NCBI RefSeq assembly: GCF_000331245.1
Contig: NZ_ANFZ01000002.1
Span: 258,001 to 322,000 of the forward strand
Source: Blastomonas sp. AAP53
Lineage (GTDB): Bacteria; Pseudomonadota; Alphaproteobacteria; Sphingomonadales; Sphingomonadaceae
Length of the DNA: 64,000 nucleotides
Direction: 5' to 3'
In this document: positions 37,803 to 46,748 of the stretch, in pieces
Numbering within the stretch: position 1 is the stretch's first letter
Layout of the letters: each line of letters opens with the position of its first letter
Notes under the pieces: model-generated
Database searches by the model: none
What the model saw: the letters and a program-made list of their open reading frames with translations, nothing else
Told to the model about the DNA's origin: nothing
Translations under genes and position numbers: made by a program

Positions 37803-39353
37803 ATGGCATTGGGCCCGCGTCTTGACCTGAGGCAGAGCCAGTCGCTGGTGATGACGCCGCAGCTGCAGCAGGCGATCCGGCTGCTGGCGCTGTCGAACAT
37901 CGAGATCGAGGCGTTCATCGGCGAGGAGCTGGAACGCAACCCGCTGCTCGAGTTGGGCGGTGAAGAGCCCGGCAGCGATATCGGCATGAGTGGGGTCGAT
38001 GCGGTGTTCGATGCGCCGCCCGCACCCGCTTCCGGTGGCGACCCGGCTGGCAGCGACGAGCTGATCGGCGCAGGGATGGGCGAGACCGACCGCCCGCTTG
38101 ACATGGATCTCAACGGCGAGGTCTTTCACCACGACAGCGTCAGCGATTGCCCCGAACGGATCGCGGGCGAAGCGAGCGGCGGGCTCGACGGCGCATTGTC
38201 GCTCAACGACATCGCGACCGGGGGCAGCGGCGGTGACAGCGACGGCTGGGAGGATTCGCTCGAATACGACCTGTCGTTGCGCGAACATCTGCACGCGCAG
38301 GCGGGCATCGTTTTGTCGGGCACGGCGCTGTTCATCGGGCGGCACCTGATCGAGCTGATCGACGAGAACGGCTATCTGCGCGGCGATCTGCTGCAGGTCT
38401 CGCACCAGCTGGGCGTGCCGCTGGGCGAGGTGGAAGCAGCGCTCGCGGTGGTCCAGACGCTCGAGCCGACCGGGGTGGGCGCGCGCGATCTGGCCGAATG
38501 CCTGGCGCTGCAGGCAAAAGAGGCCGATCGCTACGATCCGTGCATGGCGCGGCTGATCGACAATCTGGAACTGCTGGCGCGCGGCGCGCTGCCCCAGCTC
38601 AAGCGGCTGTGCCGGGTCGACGATGAAGACCTTGCCGACATGATCGCCGAGCTGCGGCAATATGACCCCAAGCCTGGCAGCCGCTTTGGCGGGTCAAGCA
38701 TTGAGGCGGTGGTGCCCGACCTGTTCGTGATCGAGCGCGAGGGCAAATGGCTGATCGAGATCAACAGTGCGACATTGCCGCGGCTGCTGGTCAATCGCTC
38801 CTACCACGTCTCGCTGACCGGCGGACGGCACGATGCCAAGTCCAAGGCCTGGCTGAGCGAGTGCCTGGCCGAGGCGAACTGGCTGGTGAAGGCCCTCGAC
38901 CAGCGCCAGCGCACGATCATCAAGGTGGCGAGCGAGATCGTCAAGCAGCAGGAAGCCTTCTTCCGCCACGGCGTCACCCAGCTCCGGCCGCTGACCCTGC
39001 GCAGCGTCGCCGACGCGATCGAGATGCACGAATCGACCGTCAGCCGGGTTACCAGCCACAAGTATCTGAGCTGCGCGCGCGGGCTGTATGAGCTGAAATA
39101 TTTCTTCACCAGCGCGATCCAGGCGACCGATGGCGGCGATGCGGTATCCGCCTCTGCGGTCAAGAGCCACATCAAGGCGCTGATCGACGAGGAGGATGCC
39201 AAGAACATCCTCTCCGACGACCAGCTGGTCGATCTGCTGAAGGAGCGCGGCTTCGACATCGCCCGGCGCACGGTCGCGAAATATCGCGAGGCGCTGGGGC
39301 TGGGATCGTCCGTGCAGCGCCGCCGCCAGAAAAAGCTGCAAGGGGCGCGATGA
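37803..39353 (+). CDS. rpoN: RNA polymerase sigma-54 factor RpoN
   Basis: 516 residues. Region I begins with the Gln/Leu-rich RQSQSLVMTPQLQQAIRLL, followed by an acidic region II, the core-binding domain, an HTH near residue 400 (LRSVADAIEMHESTVSRVTSHKY) and the C-terminal RpoN box ARRTVAKYRE. It recognises -24/-12 promoters with enhancer-binding proteins. Order lptA-lptB-rpoN is widespread in proteobacteria. Confidence 0.97.
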   Translation: MALGPRLDLRQSQSLVMTPQLQQAIRLLALSNIEIEAFIGEELERNPLLELGGEEPGSDIGMSGVDAVFDAPPAPASGGDPAGSDELIGAGMGETDRPLDMDLNGEVFHHDSVSDCPERIAGEASGGLDGALSLNDIATGGSGGDSDGWEDSLEYDLSLREHLHAQAGIVLSGTALFIGRHLIELIDENGYLRGDLLQVSHQLGVPLGEVEAALAVVQTLEPTGVGARDLAECLALQAKEADRYDPCMARLIDNLELLARGALPQLKRLCRVDDEDLADMIAELRQYDPKPGSRFGGSSIEAVVPDLFVIEREGKWLIEINSATLPRLLVNRSYHVSLTGGRHDAKSKAWLSECLAEANWLVKALDQRQRTIIKVASEIVKQQEAFFRHGVTQLRPLTLRSVADAIEMHESTVSRVTSHKYLSCARGLYELKYFFTSAIQATDGGDAVSASAVKSHIKALIDEEDAKNILSDDQLVDLLKERGFDIARRTVAKYREALGLGSSVQRRRQKKLQGAR

Positions 39354-39362
39354 CCAGCTTGC

Positions 39363-39384
39363 CCCCTCGCGCCAGCGCGAGGGG
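39363..39384. terminator. Perfect hairpin between convergent rpoN and the Lon-N gene
   Basis: CCCCTCGCGC-CA-GCGCGAGGGG, a perfect 10-base stem 9 bp after the rpoN stop and 8 bp from the convergent gene's stop. No T-run on either side, so termination is plausible in both directions but unproven. Confidence 0.5.
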
Positions 39385-39392
39385 AGGGGCTC

Positions 39393-40028
39393 TTACTGCA
39401 GCGTCACCCGCGGGTCGTCACTGTCACGCCGGCCAAAGAACTGCATCAGCTGCACGAGAAGGTCGGCGCGGACCTGAAGCCCTTCGGCCTCCAGCAATGC
39501 CTGCTTGGCCGCCGCATCGAAAGGGGCAATCTGCGCAATGCCATTGACCAGCGACCGGTCGTCGAGCCGCGCGACCGAATCCCAGTCGACGCTATAGCCC
39601 TGCGCGTTGGCGAACCGCTGCGATTCGCGCTCCAGGCTCGCGCGTTCGACGCTCGACAGCGCCTGATCGTCCTCGTTTTCGGTGATCAGTTCGGCTTCGA
39701 TCTGCCGGAAGGCCGTGGTCACATCGAGCTCACGCAACACGCGAAAACGGGCAAAGCCCTCCAGCACCAGATTGTAGCGGCCATCGTCGAGCGCTTCGAC
39801 ATCAACGATGCGACCGACGCAGCCCATGTCGAACAACGCCGGCGAATCACCGGTGCCGCGCGGCTGGATCATCCCGATCTGCCGGTCGCGCGCCATCGCA
39901 TCGCTGACCAGCGCGCGGTATCGCGGCTCGAAGATGTGCAACGGCACCTGCAGGCCCGGAAACAGGATCACACCGGTCAGGGGGAAAATGGAAAGACGCT
40001 GGGCGACCATTTCTGCCATGCCCGTCAA
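39393..40028 (-). CDS. Lon N-terminal (LON substrate-binding) domain protein
   Basis: 211 residues with only the substrate-binding LON domain: SIFPLTGVILFPGLQVPLHIFEPRYRALV near the start, GCVGRIVDVEALDDGRYNLVLEGFARFRV in the middle. It lacks the AAA and protease domains of Lon. Its start overlaps the stop of the thioredoxin-like gene (ATGA). Probable role in protein quality control, inferred from partner and family. Confidence 0.9.
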   Translation of the reverse strand: MTGMAEMVAQRLSIFPLTGVILFPGLQVPLHIFEPRYRALVSDAMARDRQIGMIQPRGTGDSPALFDMGCVGRIVDVEALDDGRYNLVLEGFARFRVLRELDVTTAFRQIEAELITENEDDQALSSVERASLERESQRFANAQGYSVDWDSVARLDDRSLVNGIAQIAPFDAAAKQALLEAEGLQVRADLLVQLMQFFGRRDSDDPRVTLQ

Positions 40029-40930
40029 CCGAACAACGCAGCAGAAAGCCTGCGGCGCGTGGCTGCGACCCAGGGGTCTTCCAGTCCGACCGCTTCAAAG
40101 ATCTGCAACAGCCGCGCGCGCGCCGCGCCTTCGTTCCAGGCCTTGTCGGCCTGCACGATCGTCAGAAGGTGGTCGGCGGCCTCGTCACGCGCGCCATCGG
40201 CGAACAGCGCCGCGGCCAGATCGTAACGCGCGGCGTGATCATCGGGCGTAGCATCGACCTGGGCGCGCAGCCCTGCGATCTCGCTGTCATCGGCCTTGTC
40301 TGCCACCAGGGCGACCGCCGCTCTGGCGCGGTCGAGCGCAGGGTCGGACGCGATTTCGGGCGGTAGGTCGTCGAGCAGCGCTTGCGCTTCGGCGACCTTG
40401 TCAGCCGCCACCATGGCCCGCACCAGGCCGGAGAGTGCTGCCACATTGTCGGGCACCATATCGAGGATCTGCGCAAACACGCCCGCCGCGCGCTCGCCAT
40501 CGCCGCTCGCCAGCACTTCTTCACCCATCTCGATCAGCGGCGCGATATCGGGCATGTCGGGCTCGCCTTCGCCTGCCTGCACCGGCAGCTTGGCGAGCAG
40601 CTGGTCCAATATCCCGGCCAGCTGCGATTCGGTGCGCGCATTGGTCAGGTTGGCGACCGGCTGGCCCTGGAACATCGCATAGACCGTGGGGATCGACTGG
40701 ATCTGGAACTGCGAGGCGATGAAACGCTCTTCGTCGACATTGACCTTCACCAGCATCACGCCCTTGTCGGCATATTGCTCGGCGACCTTTTCCAGCACCG
40801 GGGTCAGCGCCTTGCACGGCCCGCACCATTCGGCCCAGAAGTCCAGGATCACCAGCTTGGTCATCGAAGGTTCGACCACGCTGGTCCGAAACGCCTCGAC
40901 CGCCTTGTGTTCCTCGGTCGTCAAACCCAT
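40025..40930 (-). CDS. Thioredoxin-domain co-chaperone (CnoX/YbbN type)
   Basis: 301 residues: an N-terminal thioredoxin fold with the active site WCGPC (near residue 36), then a tetratricopeptide-like helical C-terminal region (about 130-300) of Ala-rich helices. That matches CnoX/YbbN, a holdase that protects substrates and passes them to chaperones; the alphaproteobacterial versions keep the two cysteines, as here. ATG 40930 is preferred over an upstream TTG. Coupled to the LON-domain protein. Confidence 0.9.
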   Translation of the reverse strand: MGLTTEEHKAVEAFRTSVVEPSMTKLVILDFWAEWCGPCKALTPVLEKVAEQYADKGVMLVKVNVDEERFIASQFQIQSIPTVYAMFQGQPVANLTNARTESQLAGILDQLLAKLPVQAGEGEPDMPDIAPLIEMGEEVLASGDGERAAGVFAQILDMVPDNVAALSGLVRAMVAADKVAEAQALLDDLPPEIASDPALDRARAAVALVADKADDSEIAGLRAQVDATPDDHAARYDLAAALFADGARDEAADHLLTIVQADKAWNEGAARARLLQIFEAVGLEDPWVAATRRRLSAALFG

Positions 40931-41170
40931 GCTTGCCAAGTGTCATGCTCCTGCTGCCGTGCGGGCGATACCGGTGACCGGCATGGCCAGCGGGCGTTTT
41001 CCCCGCGTTTGTGCACCTCTTATCCGAAACCCCAAGATGGTGCGCAAGCCGCTTATGCCAAGGGCTGCACAATGATTCCGACAGAAATGCAAATTGGGGC
41101 TTGCCGGACCCAAAAGCCGATGCTAACTGCGCGCCTCACCTGCTGGATCGCACGTCGAACCAGCCGCCGA

Positions 41171-41245
41171 GCGGGCGTAGCTCAGGGGTAGAGCACAACC
41201 TTGCCAAGGTTGGGGTCGAGGGTTCGAATCCCTTCGCCCGCTCCA
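41171..41245 (+). tRNA. tRNA-Gly (anticodon GCC)
   Basis: 75 nt including CCA. Acceptor GCGGGCG pairs with CGCCCGC; the D arm GCTC...GAGC, anticodon stem ACCTT with loop around GCC, and GGTTCGAATCC T arm all fold. The 3' half is the attachment site of the downstream island, which restores the full tRNA sequence. Confidence 0.97.
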
Positions 41246-41252
41246 GTTTTCC
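41201..41252. repeat. Left attachment site (attL), 52-bp direct repeat
   Basis: TTGCCAAGGTTGGGGTCGAG plus 32 further bases, from the anticodon stem of tRNA-Gly to just past CCA. Identical to 54407-54458, and followed by a small hairpin GTTTTCC...GGAAAAC that partly overlaps its end. Confidence 0.97.
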
Positions 41253-41306
41253 TAGGGAAAACAGCGGTTTAGGAAATAGCCGTTTTCAAAAATCCTAAAA
41301 TCAACC

Positions 41307-41328
41307 ATCTTCGGATCATGTTCGGATT
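41307..41328. repeat. Left copy of a 22-bp subterminal repeat (candidate integrase arm site)
   Basis: ATCTTCGGATCATGTTCGGATT; differs by one base from the copy at 54330-54351. Starts 54 bp inside the attL repeat, in the same orientation as its partner, which ends 55 bp before attR. It contains the tandem half-sites CTTCGGAT and GTTCGGAT. Confidence 0.7.
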
Positions 41329-41348
41329 CGCAGAGGGGTAGTCGGATT

Positions 41349-42644
41349 TTGGGAAAAACGGGTCTCAATGATTCCGCTGAGGCTGCAAAGCCCGCAAAAA
41401 CAGCCAGCAATGCCCCCAAAGGAGCGGTCACGGATTCCAAGTCATTCCGTGATGGGCTGATTTACCTCTATCAACGGGCGGATTTCAAAAAGCCAACTTG
41501 GCTCTGCCGGGTGAAGATTCCTAATGGGTCGGGCTATGTGAACCGCAGCACCGGTACGGGCGATGAGCATAAGGCGTTCAAGTTCGCTGATGACCTCTAC
41601 AACCAGCTGCTCGTCAAATCGCTGACTGGCGAGGCTCCGCCAGGCAAGCAGATGGGCAGAGCGATCCAGTCCTACATCGAGCGTTTGGAATCACAGCCGC
41701 ATAAGCTCTCAATCCACTACAAGGTTTTGCTGCTGAAACGGATCAAGCCATTCCTCGAACGGAAGAGCTTTGACGATCTCTCAACCTCATTGCTGTCGAA
41801 GGTGGTCGATGAGCAGATTGCCCTGACTAAGAAGGGTACGCTGTCCCCCAATACGATCAAGCGTACATACACCGACCTCAAGCACTTCCTGCAATGGTGC
41901 ATCGAGGAAGGTTATATCACCCAGATGCCCCGCTTCCCCAAGGTCAACGGTGTTGCATCCAGCCGTCCGCACTTTGATGCTAAGGACTGGGCAAAGTTGA
42001 TCCGCCAGCTCCGGGAGATCGTGAAGGTCGAGAACGGTGCTATCAGGCGGGACCGCATGATGCTGCGGGACTACGTCCTCATCCTTGCCAACACAGGGAT
42101 ACGTGTCGGCGAAGCCCGGACATTAAAGTGGCGGGATGTAACCGAAATCGGTGGCGGCAACGGTGAGGCTGCGCATGTCACGCTGCTGGTATCAGGAAAA
42201 ACTGGTAAGCGGGAGGTTGTTGCCCGTTCAGCCGACATCAAAACCTATTTCAAACGGATACACGATCTGAGGGTCGAGGAGCTGACCGTCGAGGGCAAGC
42301 CCAAGCCAAAGATCGATCCGAACAGCTTAGTCTTCTGCCACAAGGATGGTACGGAGATCGGTACGTTCAAAAAATCATTCGCTGCCTTGATGAAGAGAGC
42401 CGGTGTCGAACGGGACAGCTACGGCAACCTTAGGTCGCTTTACTCCCTCAGACATACCTATGCGACGTTTTGCCTTCAGCATGGTGTGGCGGTGTATACA
42501 CTTGCCAAAAACATGGGAACGTCGGTTGCGATGATTGAGCAGTATTACGGACATACCACTAACGTTGCTTCGGCATCGGAGTTGACCAAGCGGGTTAAAA
42601 GGCAAGCCAGCGGGGCTGCATCGTCGCTTAGTTGGTTGGAATAG
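41349..42644 (+). CDS. int: Tyrosine recombinase / integrase of the island
   Basis: 431 residues with an arm/core-binding N-terminal part and a catalytic domain: Arg252 in NTGIRVGEA, the SLRHTY box (Arg368, His369), and IEQYYGHT carrying the nucleophilic Tyr (Tyr400) and final His. The usual LGHxS motif is MGTSV. Start is a TTG at 41349; an ATG further in would remove part of the arm-binding region. It lies next to tRNA-Gly as expected of an integrase that recognises the tRNA 3' end. Confidence 0.95.
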   Translation: MGKTGLNDSAEAAKPAKTASNAPKGAVTDSKSFRDGLIYLYQRADFKKPTWLCRVKIPNGSGYVNRSTGTGDEHKAFKFADDLYNQLLVKSLTGEAPPGKQMGRAIQSYIERLESQPHKLSIHYKVLLLKRIKPFLERKSFDDLSTSLLSKVVDEQIALTKKGTLSPNTIKRTYTDLKHFLQWCIEEGYITQMPRFPKVNGVASSRPHFDAKDWAKLIRQLREIVKVENGAIRRDRMMLRDYVLILANTGIRVGEARTLKWRDVTEIGGGNGEAAHVTLLVSGKTGKREVVARSADIKTYFKRIHDLRVEELTVEGKPKPKIDPNSLVFCHKDGTEIGTFKKSFAALMKRAGVERDSYGNLRSLYSLRHTYATFCLQHGVAVYTLAKNMGTSVAMIEQYYGHTTNVASASELTKRVKRQASGAASSLSWLE

Positions 42645-42803
42645 ACATTGGATCCAGCGCCGAGTGAGGAGCCCTTGGAATTATGAAAGATAGCGATTAG
42701 GCTATCAAAGCTATGTTTTTAAAAGTTTCTTATCTCAAGATTTTGGTGCATTGAACTAGATGATGAATGATGTCCTTTGTGTTATGGATTTGGTGTGAAA
42801 AAT

Positions 42804-43607
42804 ATGAAGAAATACAGAAAACTAAAAAAGTTATTGGCAGTATCAGGCTGCATGATCATGGTAACGGGGTGCTCTTTGCTGCCAAATGATGAGTTAAACT
42901 GCGCATCTAACGATGAGAAAGAGCTTATCACTAGTCTCTTGGCAGATAGTAAAATCCCACAATCATTTCAGGATCCATTTATGCAAAGCCTTGCATCAAA
43001 ACAGGGTAAGCTTACTGATATTGAGAAGGATCCAGAGTATCAGCGACTGAACGAAATGCAGCTAGTGCTACAAGAAGATCTCCGATCGAAAGTAGCGGAT
43101 TGTTTCGACGACGAGAAGCATCCACAAGGATTTAGATTTTCTGGTACTTGGCGACAAGAGATATGTGATCGACCACCAATAGAACAACGAGAATTTGAAG
43201 CTCGTCTCATGGAAATCAATGAAGATCTTGATTACTTTGGGCAGGAGAGCAAAGCTGAGAAGGCGGCTTTGAAGTATTTTTCGAACTATGCGTCAAATAA
43301 TATTCGCCCGATTCTAAATAAAATGAACGATATAATCGAAAAGAAAAAGGATTATACCAGCTTATTTGATCAAAAGAGAAAAAATAGTTACGAAAAAAAT
43401 ATGCAGGAATGGCTCTCGAGGAAAAATGATATTGTTTTTGATCTAAAAAATATCATTTTGGTAGACCGGAATGAAGCTACCGGCGCTGTGGAATGTAAGG
43501 CAGATTTAAATGTATCGTTAGGCGAACTTTCATCAGAATCGCAGATTAACTTTACAGTAGAAAAGACTTCTGAGGGTGAGCTGTACGGTACAGTATTTGG
43601 AATTTGA
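42804..43607 (+). CDS. Predicted lipoprotein, island cargo
   Basis: 267 residues with a lipoprotein signal peptide (basic start, lipobox VTGC, Cys23), then a helical, strongly charged region rich in Glu, Lys and Asn that could be coiled-coil. AT-rich and unlike chromosomal codon use. No family recognised. The start at ATG 42804 supplies the basic n-region. Confidence 0.65.
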   Translation: MKKYRKLKKLLAVSGCMIMVTGCSLLPNDELNCASNDEKELITSLLADSKIPQSFQDPFMQSLASKQGKLTDIEKDPEYQRLNEMQLVLQEDLRSKVADCFDDEKHPQGFRFSGTWRQEICDRPPIEQREFEARLMEINEDLDYFGQESKAEKAALKYFSNYASNNIRPILNKMNDIIEKKKDYTSLFDQKRKNSYEKNMQEWLSRKNDIVFDLKNIILVDRNEATGAVECKADLNVSLGELSSESQINFTVEKTSEGELYGTVFGI

Positions 43608-43676
43608 ATAATATATTTTGACAGAGATCAAAATCAAATCAATGGAAGTTCAGTAAGCCATTGGGAAGTCAGGTTT

Positions 43677-44096
43677 ATGACGGTTGGGAAAGTTTATAAA
43701 GTCAGTAATATTCTGAAAAAATCGTTCAAGGAAATCACAAATTATAACTATGATATTAGCAAAGGCGCTTCGCTAGTACGCACTTGGCGATTTGGATCCA
43801 TTATTATATCCTTGAAAAACGAAAGTGACGCTGCATTGTTAGCGGAAAGCATAGGGAAAGACTATTTTTATTCTGAAGATTTTTCAAAGGTAGATGCTGA
43901 TATTTTCGAAGATCTAGTCGAAGAAGATTGGGGTTTTGAAAAACCAGAAGACTATGAAAAATTCCAAAAACTCTTTGACCAGACCGGTGATAGCTATGGT
44001 GATTTGCAAGAATTCCTTGAGGACAGGATTGGTTTCAGGATGCGTGAACGATACTTTGAAATCGAGTATGGCGGTGTGAACATTGAAGATGCCTGA
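43677..44096 (+). CDS. Small acidic protein, unknown function, island cargo
   Basis: 139 residues, no membrane helix, rich in Asp, Glu and Phe (for example the segment around EDLVEEDWGFEKPEDYEKF). AT-rich. It could pair functionally with the preceding lipoprotein, since both are of the same odd composition. I do not recognise it. Confidence 0.55.
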   Translation: MTVGKVYKVSNILKKSFKEITNYNYDISKGASLVRTWRFGSIIISLKNESDAALLAESIGKDYFYSEDFSKVDADIFEDLVEEDWGFEKPEDYEKFQKLFDQTGDSYGDLQEFLEDRIGFRMRERYFEIEYGGVNIEDA

Positions 44097-44180
44097 AGCT
44101 CCATCACTAACTTTGAAACGCCCGTGGACTTAAAATTCGAATGACGAGACGCCCGGTATATCAACCAAGGAGATATGCCG

Positions 44181-44549
44181 ATGGAATTGAAGTTTGCCGC
44201 CACCGCACGCCCAGAGAAGGCTTCTGCTGACGTACAGCGCCGCCAAAAGCTTGTCCGTAGGATTGATCAGCAGATTGGCTATGTCCGCCAGATGGTCGAG
44301 GGCAAGCAGCCTCGTGCAGTTTGGGTCTGGATGGATGAGGCTGGAACTTATTTCCTGCCGATCAAATATGGTCGCCAGCCCATCGAGTTGAAGAAGGGTA
44401 TGTTCTCGGTTCAATGCACCGACCTCGACCATGTCGAAGGGTCCCTTTGCACGATCCGGGCAATGGTATTGCAGGGAGACTTTGACGATCAGCTAACGAA
44501 AGCGTCGTCGGACATTCGTAAAAAGTTTGGGAAAACCGAAAAAACATAA
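44181..44549 (+). CDS. Small cytosolic protein, DUF6641-like
   Basis: 122 residues. The opening basic helix (RRQKLVRRIDQQI), a middle WVWMDEAGTYFLPIKYGRQPIELKKG and the final Leu/Asp helix resemble DUF6641 proteins found on mobile elements. ATG 44181 is preferred because aaggaga lies 7 bases before it. Function unknown; the family label is tentative. Confidence 0.6.
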   Translation: MELKFAATARPEKASADVQRRQKLVRRIDQQIGYVRQMVEGKQPRAVWVWMDEAGTYFLPIKYGRQPIELKKGMFSVQCTDLDHVEGSLCTIRAMVLQGDFDDQLTKASSDIRKKFGKTEKT

Positions 44550-44599
44550 CCTGACCACACAATCGGTGCAGCAAAGGTAAAATATCTGGTCTGCGGCTT

Positions 44600-45478
44600 T
44601 TACCTCTGGGCGAGGCGAAGTAATGGCTCGTTATAGGTCGATATAAGCGATTGCATTGAATCCAGACCGTCAAAAAAAGCTCTCGAGTCAACGCCATCTT
44701 TGCTGCTTAACTTAGTAATTGACCGAACATATTTAAGAGTACCAGGTGGAACCTCCGCCCCCCATCTCGGAAAGCCTATTTGCCCAATTCTTACACGAAC
44801 GGTATTGGTTTTTTTGAATATAAACCCTTTCGTCTCCTGTCTTTCTGACATAACATCGATATAATTTTTATCGGCATTATCGAGGTAGAAGCCATACCTT
44901 GATAATATCTTGTCAAGATGGCGAAATGTGATTGATTTTTTATCATTAGTCATTTGCCTCATGCTTTTCTTGATCCAGTGAGCAATGAAGCGAACCTCGG
45001 GGTCGGTGTCTCCGTCCTTTTTAAGTTCCCTATATCTTGAATACTTTTCAAGACCATTTTCAGCAACTTCTACCGTAAAGTCTTCAATTACCTTTTCAGA
45101 TACACAAGGACATCTATTAATTGAATGCATTTGATATATCATTGACAAAAAAGCAGTCCTCTTATTAGCATCATAAAAACAATGATTTTTTATGATCCCA
45201 TAAAATAATGTTGCCGCAATTTCATATTGAGTAATCCACTTTGCTTTTCCGGCAAAGCTACTTATCTGTCGGCAAACTGTTGACTCTAATTCGTTGATGT
45301 CCTTTGGACCCACTCCGCCAATGCCTTCACCTTCCAGATAAAAATGGTTTGCAATCATAAAGTGCGCACGTAGCACGTCAGTCACTGACAAGGCTGGAGA
45401 AGGGAAGCTTGTTACTTCAGTGTACGCAGCCAGGATACGATTGTATTCCTGCAGAATTTCAGGTTCTAATTCAAGCAT
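44600..45478 (-). CDS. Fic/Doc-family protein with a long C-terminal extension
   Basis: 292 residues. Residues about 30-135 hold a Fic/Doc domain: the active-site loop is HCFYDANKR (His99, Asn105-Lys-Arg107), near HPFxDGNxR, so it may transfer a nucleotide or phosphate to a target protein. The C-terminal 150 residues do not match a known Fic partner and include a Lys-rich helix (KKDGDTDPEVRF) and beta-like strands. No antitoxin such as Phd lies next to it. AT-rich in its 3' part. Confidence 0.75.
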   Translation of the reverse strand: MLELEPEILQEYNRILAAYTEVTSFPSPALSVTDVLRAHFMIANHFYLEGEGIGGVGPKDINELESTVCRQISSFAGKAKWITQYEIAATLFYGIIKNHCFYDANKRTAFLSMIYQMHSINRCPCVSEKVIEDFTVEVAENGLEKYSRYRELKKDGDTDPEVRFIAHWIKKSMRQMTNDKKSITFRHLDKILSRYGFYLDNADKNYIDVMSERQETKGFIFKKTNTVRVRIGQIGFPRWGAEVPPGTLKYVRSITKLSSKDGVDSRAFFDGLDSMQSLISTYNEPLLRLAQR

Positions 45479-45523
45479 ATGAGTGTTTGCCAAGATTCCA
45501 GCCAGCCCGCAATCCCCCAGCGA

Positions 45524-46171
45524 TCACCCGACCTTACCTCGGTAAAGATATCTGAGGATATTTTTGACCTGTTGTGGATGAAACCCCTTTCCATTTGCGG
45601 TACTGAAGCCAGCCATATTGAGGCGACGGGCAATCTCACTGATCGACAGCCCCGCTTCCTTCATCGGCGTGATGACGGGTCTGAATGCTTCGGCTCGTTC
45701 GTTGGCGGTTCGGCGGTTCTGTTCCGCCAGCACCTTGCCATTCTTCCCCAACTGAACACCCCGCTTTTTCGCCTCTGCCAGCGCATTGCGGGTTCGCTCT
45801 GAGATCAGGCGGCGCTCCTCCTGGGCGAGCGCTGCAAAGATATGCAACTGGAAATCCGTTGCGTGAGGCATCTCTGCCACCACCAACCCGATCCCTTGTT
45901 CCATTATAGAAGCGATGAAACTTACCTTGCGGGAAAATCGGTCCAGCTTGGCGATCAGCAGCTTGGCGTCAGATCGCTTTGCGTGATGGATTGCCTTCCA
46001 AAGCTGGATACGCTCGTCGTTCTTACCGGACTGCACTTCGACATATTCCGCTATCACCTCATCGCCATCGGAAACGAACCGTTCGATCAAAGTATGCTGA
46101 GCTGCCAAGCCTAGACCGGACTTTCCCTGCTTCTCCGTCGAAACCCTGAAATATGCCACATACCGAGTCAT
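45524..46171 (-). CDS. Serine recombinase / resolvase
   Basis: 215 residues: a serine recombinase catalytic domain with the nucleophile Ser11 in AYFRVSTEKQG, Arg residues in IAKLDRFSR and LISERTRNAL, then a helix-turn-helix (AGLSISEIARRLNMAGFSTANGKGFHPQQVKNI). About the size of Tn3-type resolvases and invertases. It may resolve or invert island DNA; the island's own insertion is the job of the tyrosine integrase. No recombination sites were recognised nearby. Confidence 0.88.
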   Translation of the reverse strand: MTRYVAYFRVSTEKQGKSGLGLAAQHTLIERFVSDGDEVIAEYVEVQSGKNDERIQLWKAIHHAKRSDAKLLIAKLDRFSRKVSFIASIMEQGIGLVVAEMPHATDFQLHIFAALAQEERRLISERTRNALAEAKKRGVQLGKNGKVLAEQNRRTANERAEAFRPVITPMKEAGLSISEIARRLNMAGFSTANGKGFHPQQVKNILRYLYRGKVG

Positions 46172-46251
46172 TTTCCGCATTCCCGTAAAATACAAACGTT
46201 GGTTTATGTTTGACGGGGTCCGTTAGATCGGTGGATCGGACAACTGATTGA

Positions 46252-46419
46252 TCAGGAACGGATGACGATAACCGTGGCAGCTTGACGGGTGAGAGCGGAC
46301 TTTGAGGGGAGCCGGGTCAACTCGCCACCCTCATAGATTTCGAATGATTTTATCGGAGCTGATTGCAGAGCCTTGACCAAATCCTGTTTGGTTTTGGGTT
46401 TCTGGATTTTCGAGATCAT
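46252..46419 (-). CDS. Short ORF overlapping the RHH gene
   Basis: 55 residues, starts MISKIQKPKTKQDLV, ends with a Val/Ile-rich tail. The ATG overlaps the stop of the RHH gene (TGATG), as expected of a coupled second gene. Slightly basic; no family recognised. Too short for confidence on its own. Confidence 0.5.
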   Translation of the reverse strand: MISKIQKPKTKQDLVKALQSAPIKSFEIYEGGELTRLPSKSALTRQAATVIVIRS

Positions 46420-46748
46420 CACCAGTCGTCCTGCCCATCGGAAAACATTGGATCAGGCATGTCTAGATTCGGATTTACACGGCGAGAAACGGCCGATCCT
46501 TCCTTGGCAGACTGATCGGCGATGAATTCCTTGAAGCCCATTATACGCCGATTTTCCCGCAGGGAATGATCGACCTCCTGAAACCGCTTGGTCCGCTCGG
46601 CGATCACCTGTCCTTGCTTCAGGATAAAATCGCCCATCAGTTCAACGAGGACTGACGTCCTCGTTCTGCCACTGGCGTGGCAGACCTCATCAAATCGTTT
46701 TTGTGTTCGTACTGGGACATTGAAATTGGTCAGAGTGGTATTGGTCAC
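46419..46748 (-). CDS. Ribbon-helix-helix DNA-binding protein
   Basis: 109 residues. The N-terminal strand and two helices (NFNVPVRTQKRFDEVCHASGRTRTSVLVELM, about 9-40) fit an Arc/MetJ or MobC-like ribbon-helix-helix fold; the rest is a long charged helix and an acidic tail. It may repress a neighbouring promoter or help an endonuclease on DNA; it starts 186 bp from the HUH-type gene. A ggagga ribosome site precedes it. Confidence 0.7.
   Translation of the reverse strand: MTNTTLTNFNVPVRTQKRFDEVCHASGRTRTSVLVELMGDFILKQGQVIAERTKRFQEVDHSLRENRRIMGFKEFIADQSAKEGSAVSRRVNPNLDMPDPMFSDGQDDW

Noticed and set aside
36927-38660. A 577-codon reverse frame across lptB and rpoN
   Set aside because: Shadow of two well-supported genes; no protein-like domains.
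45524-46171. Serine recombinase as the enzyme that inserted the island
   Set aside because: The ends are a tRNA 3' segment next to a tyrosine integrase, the usual signature of that enzyme class; the serine recombinase is internal.
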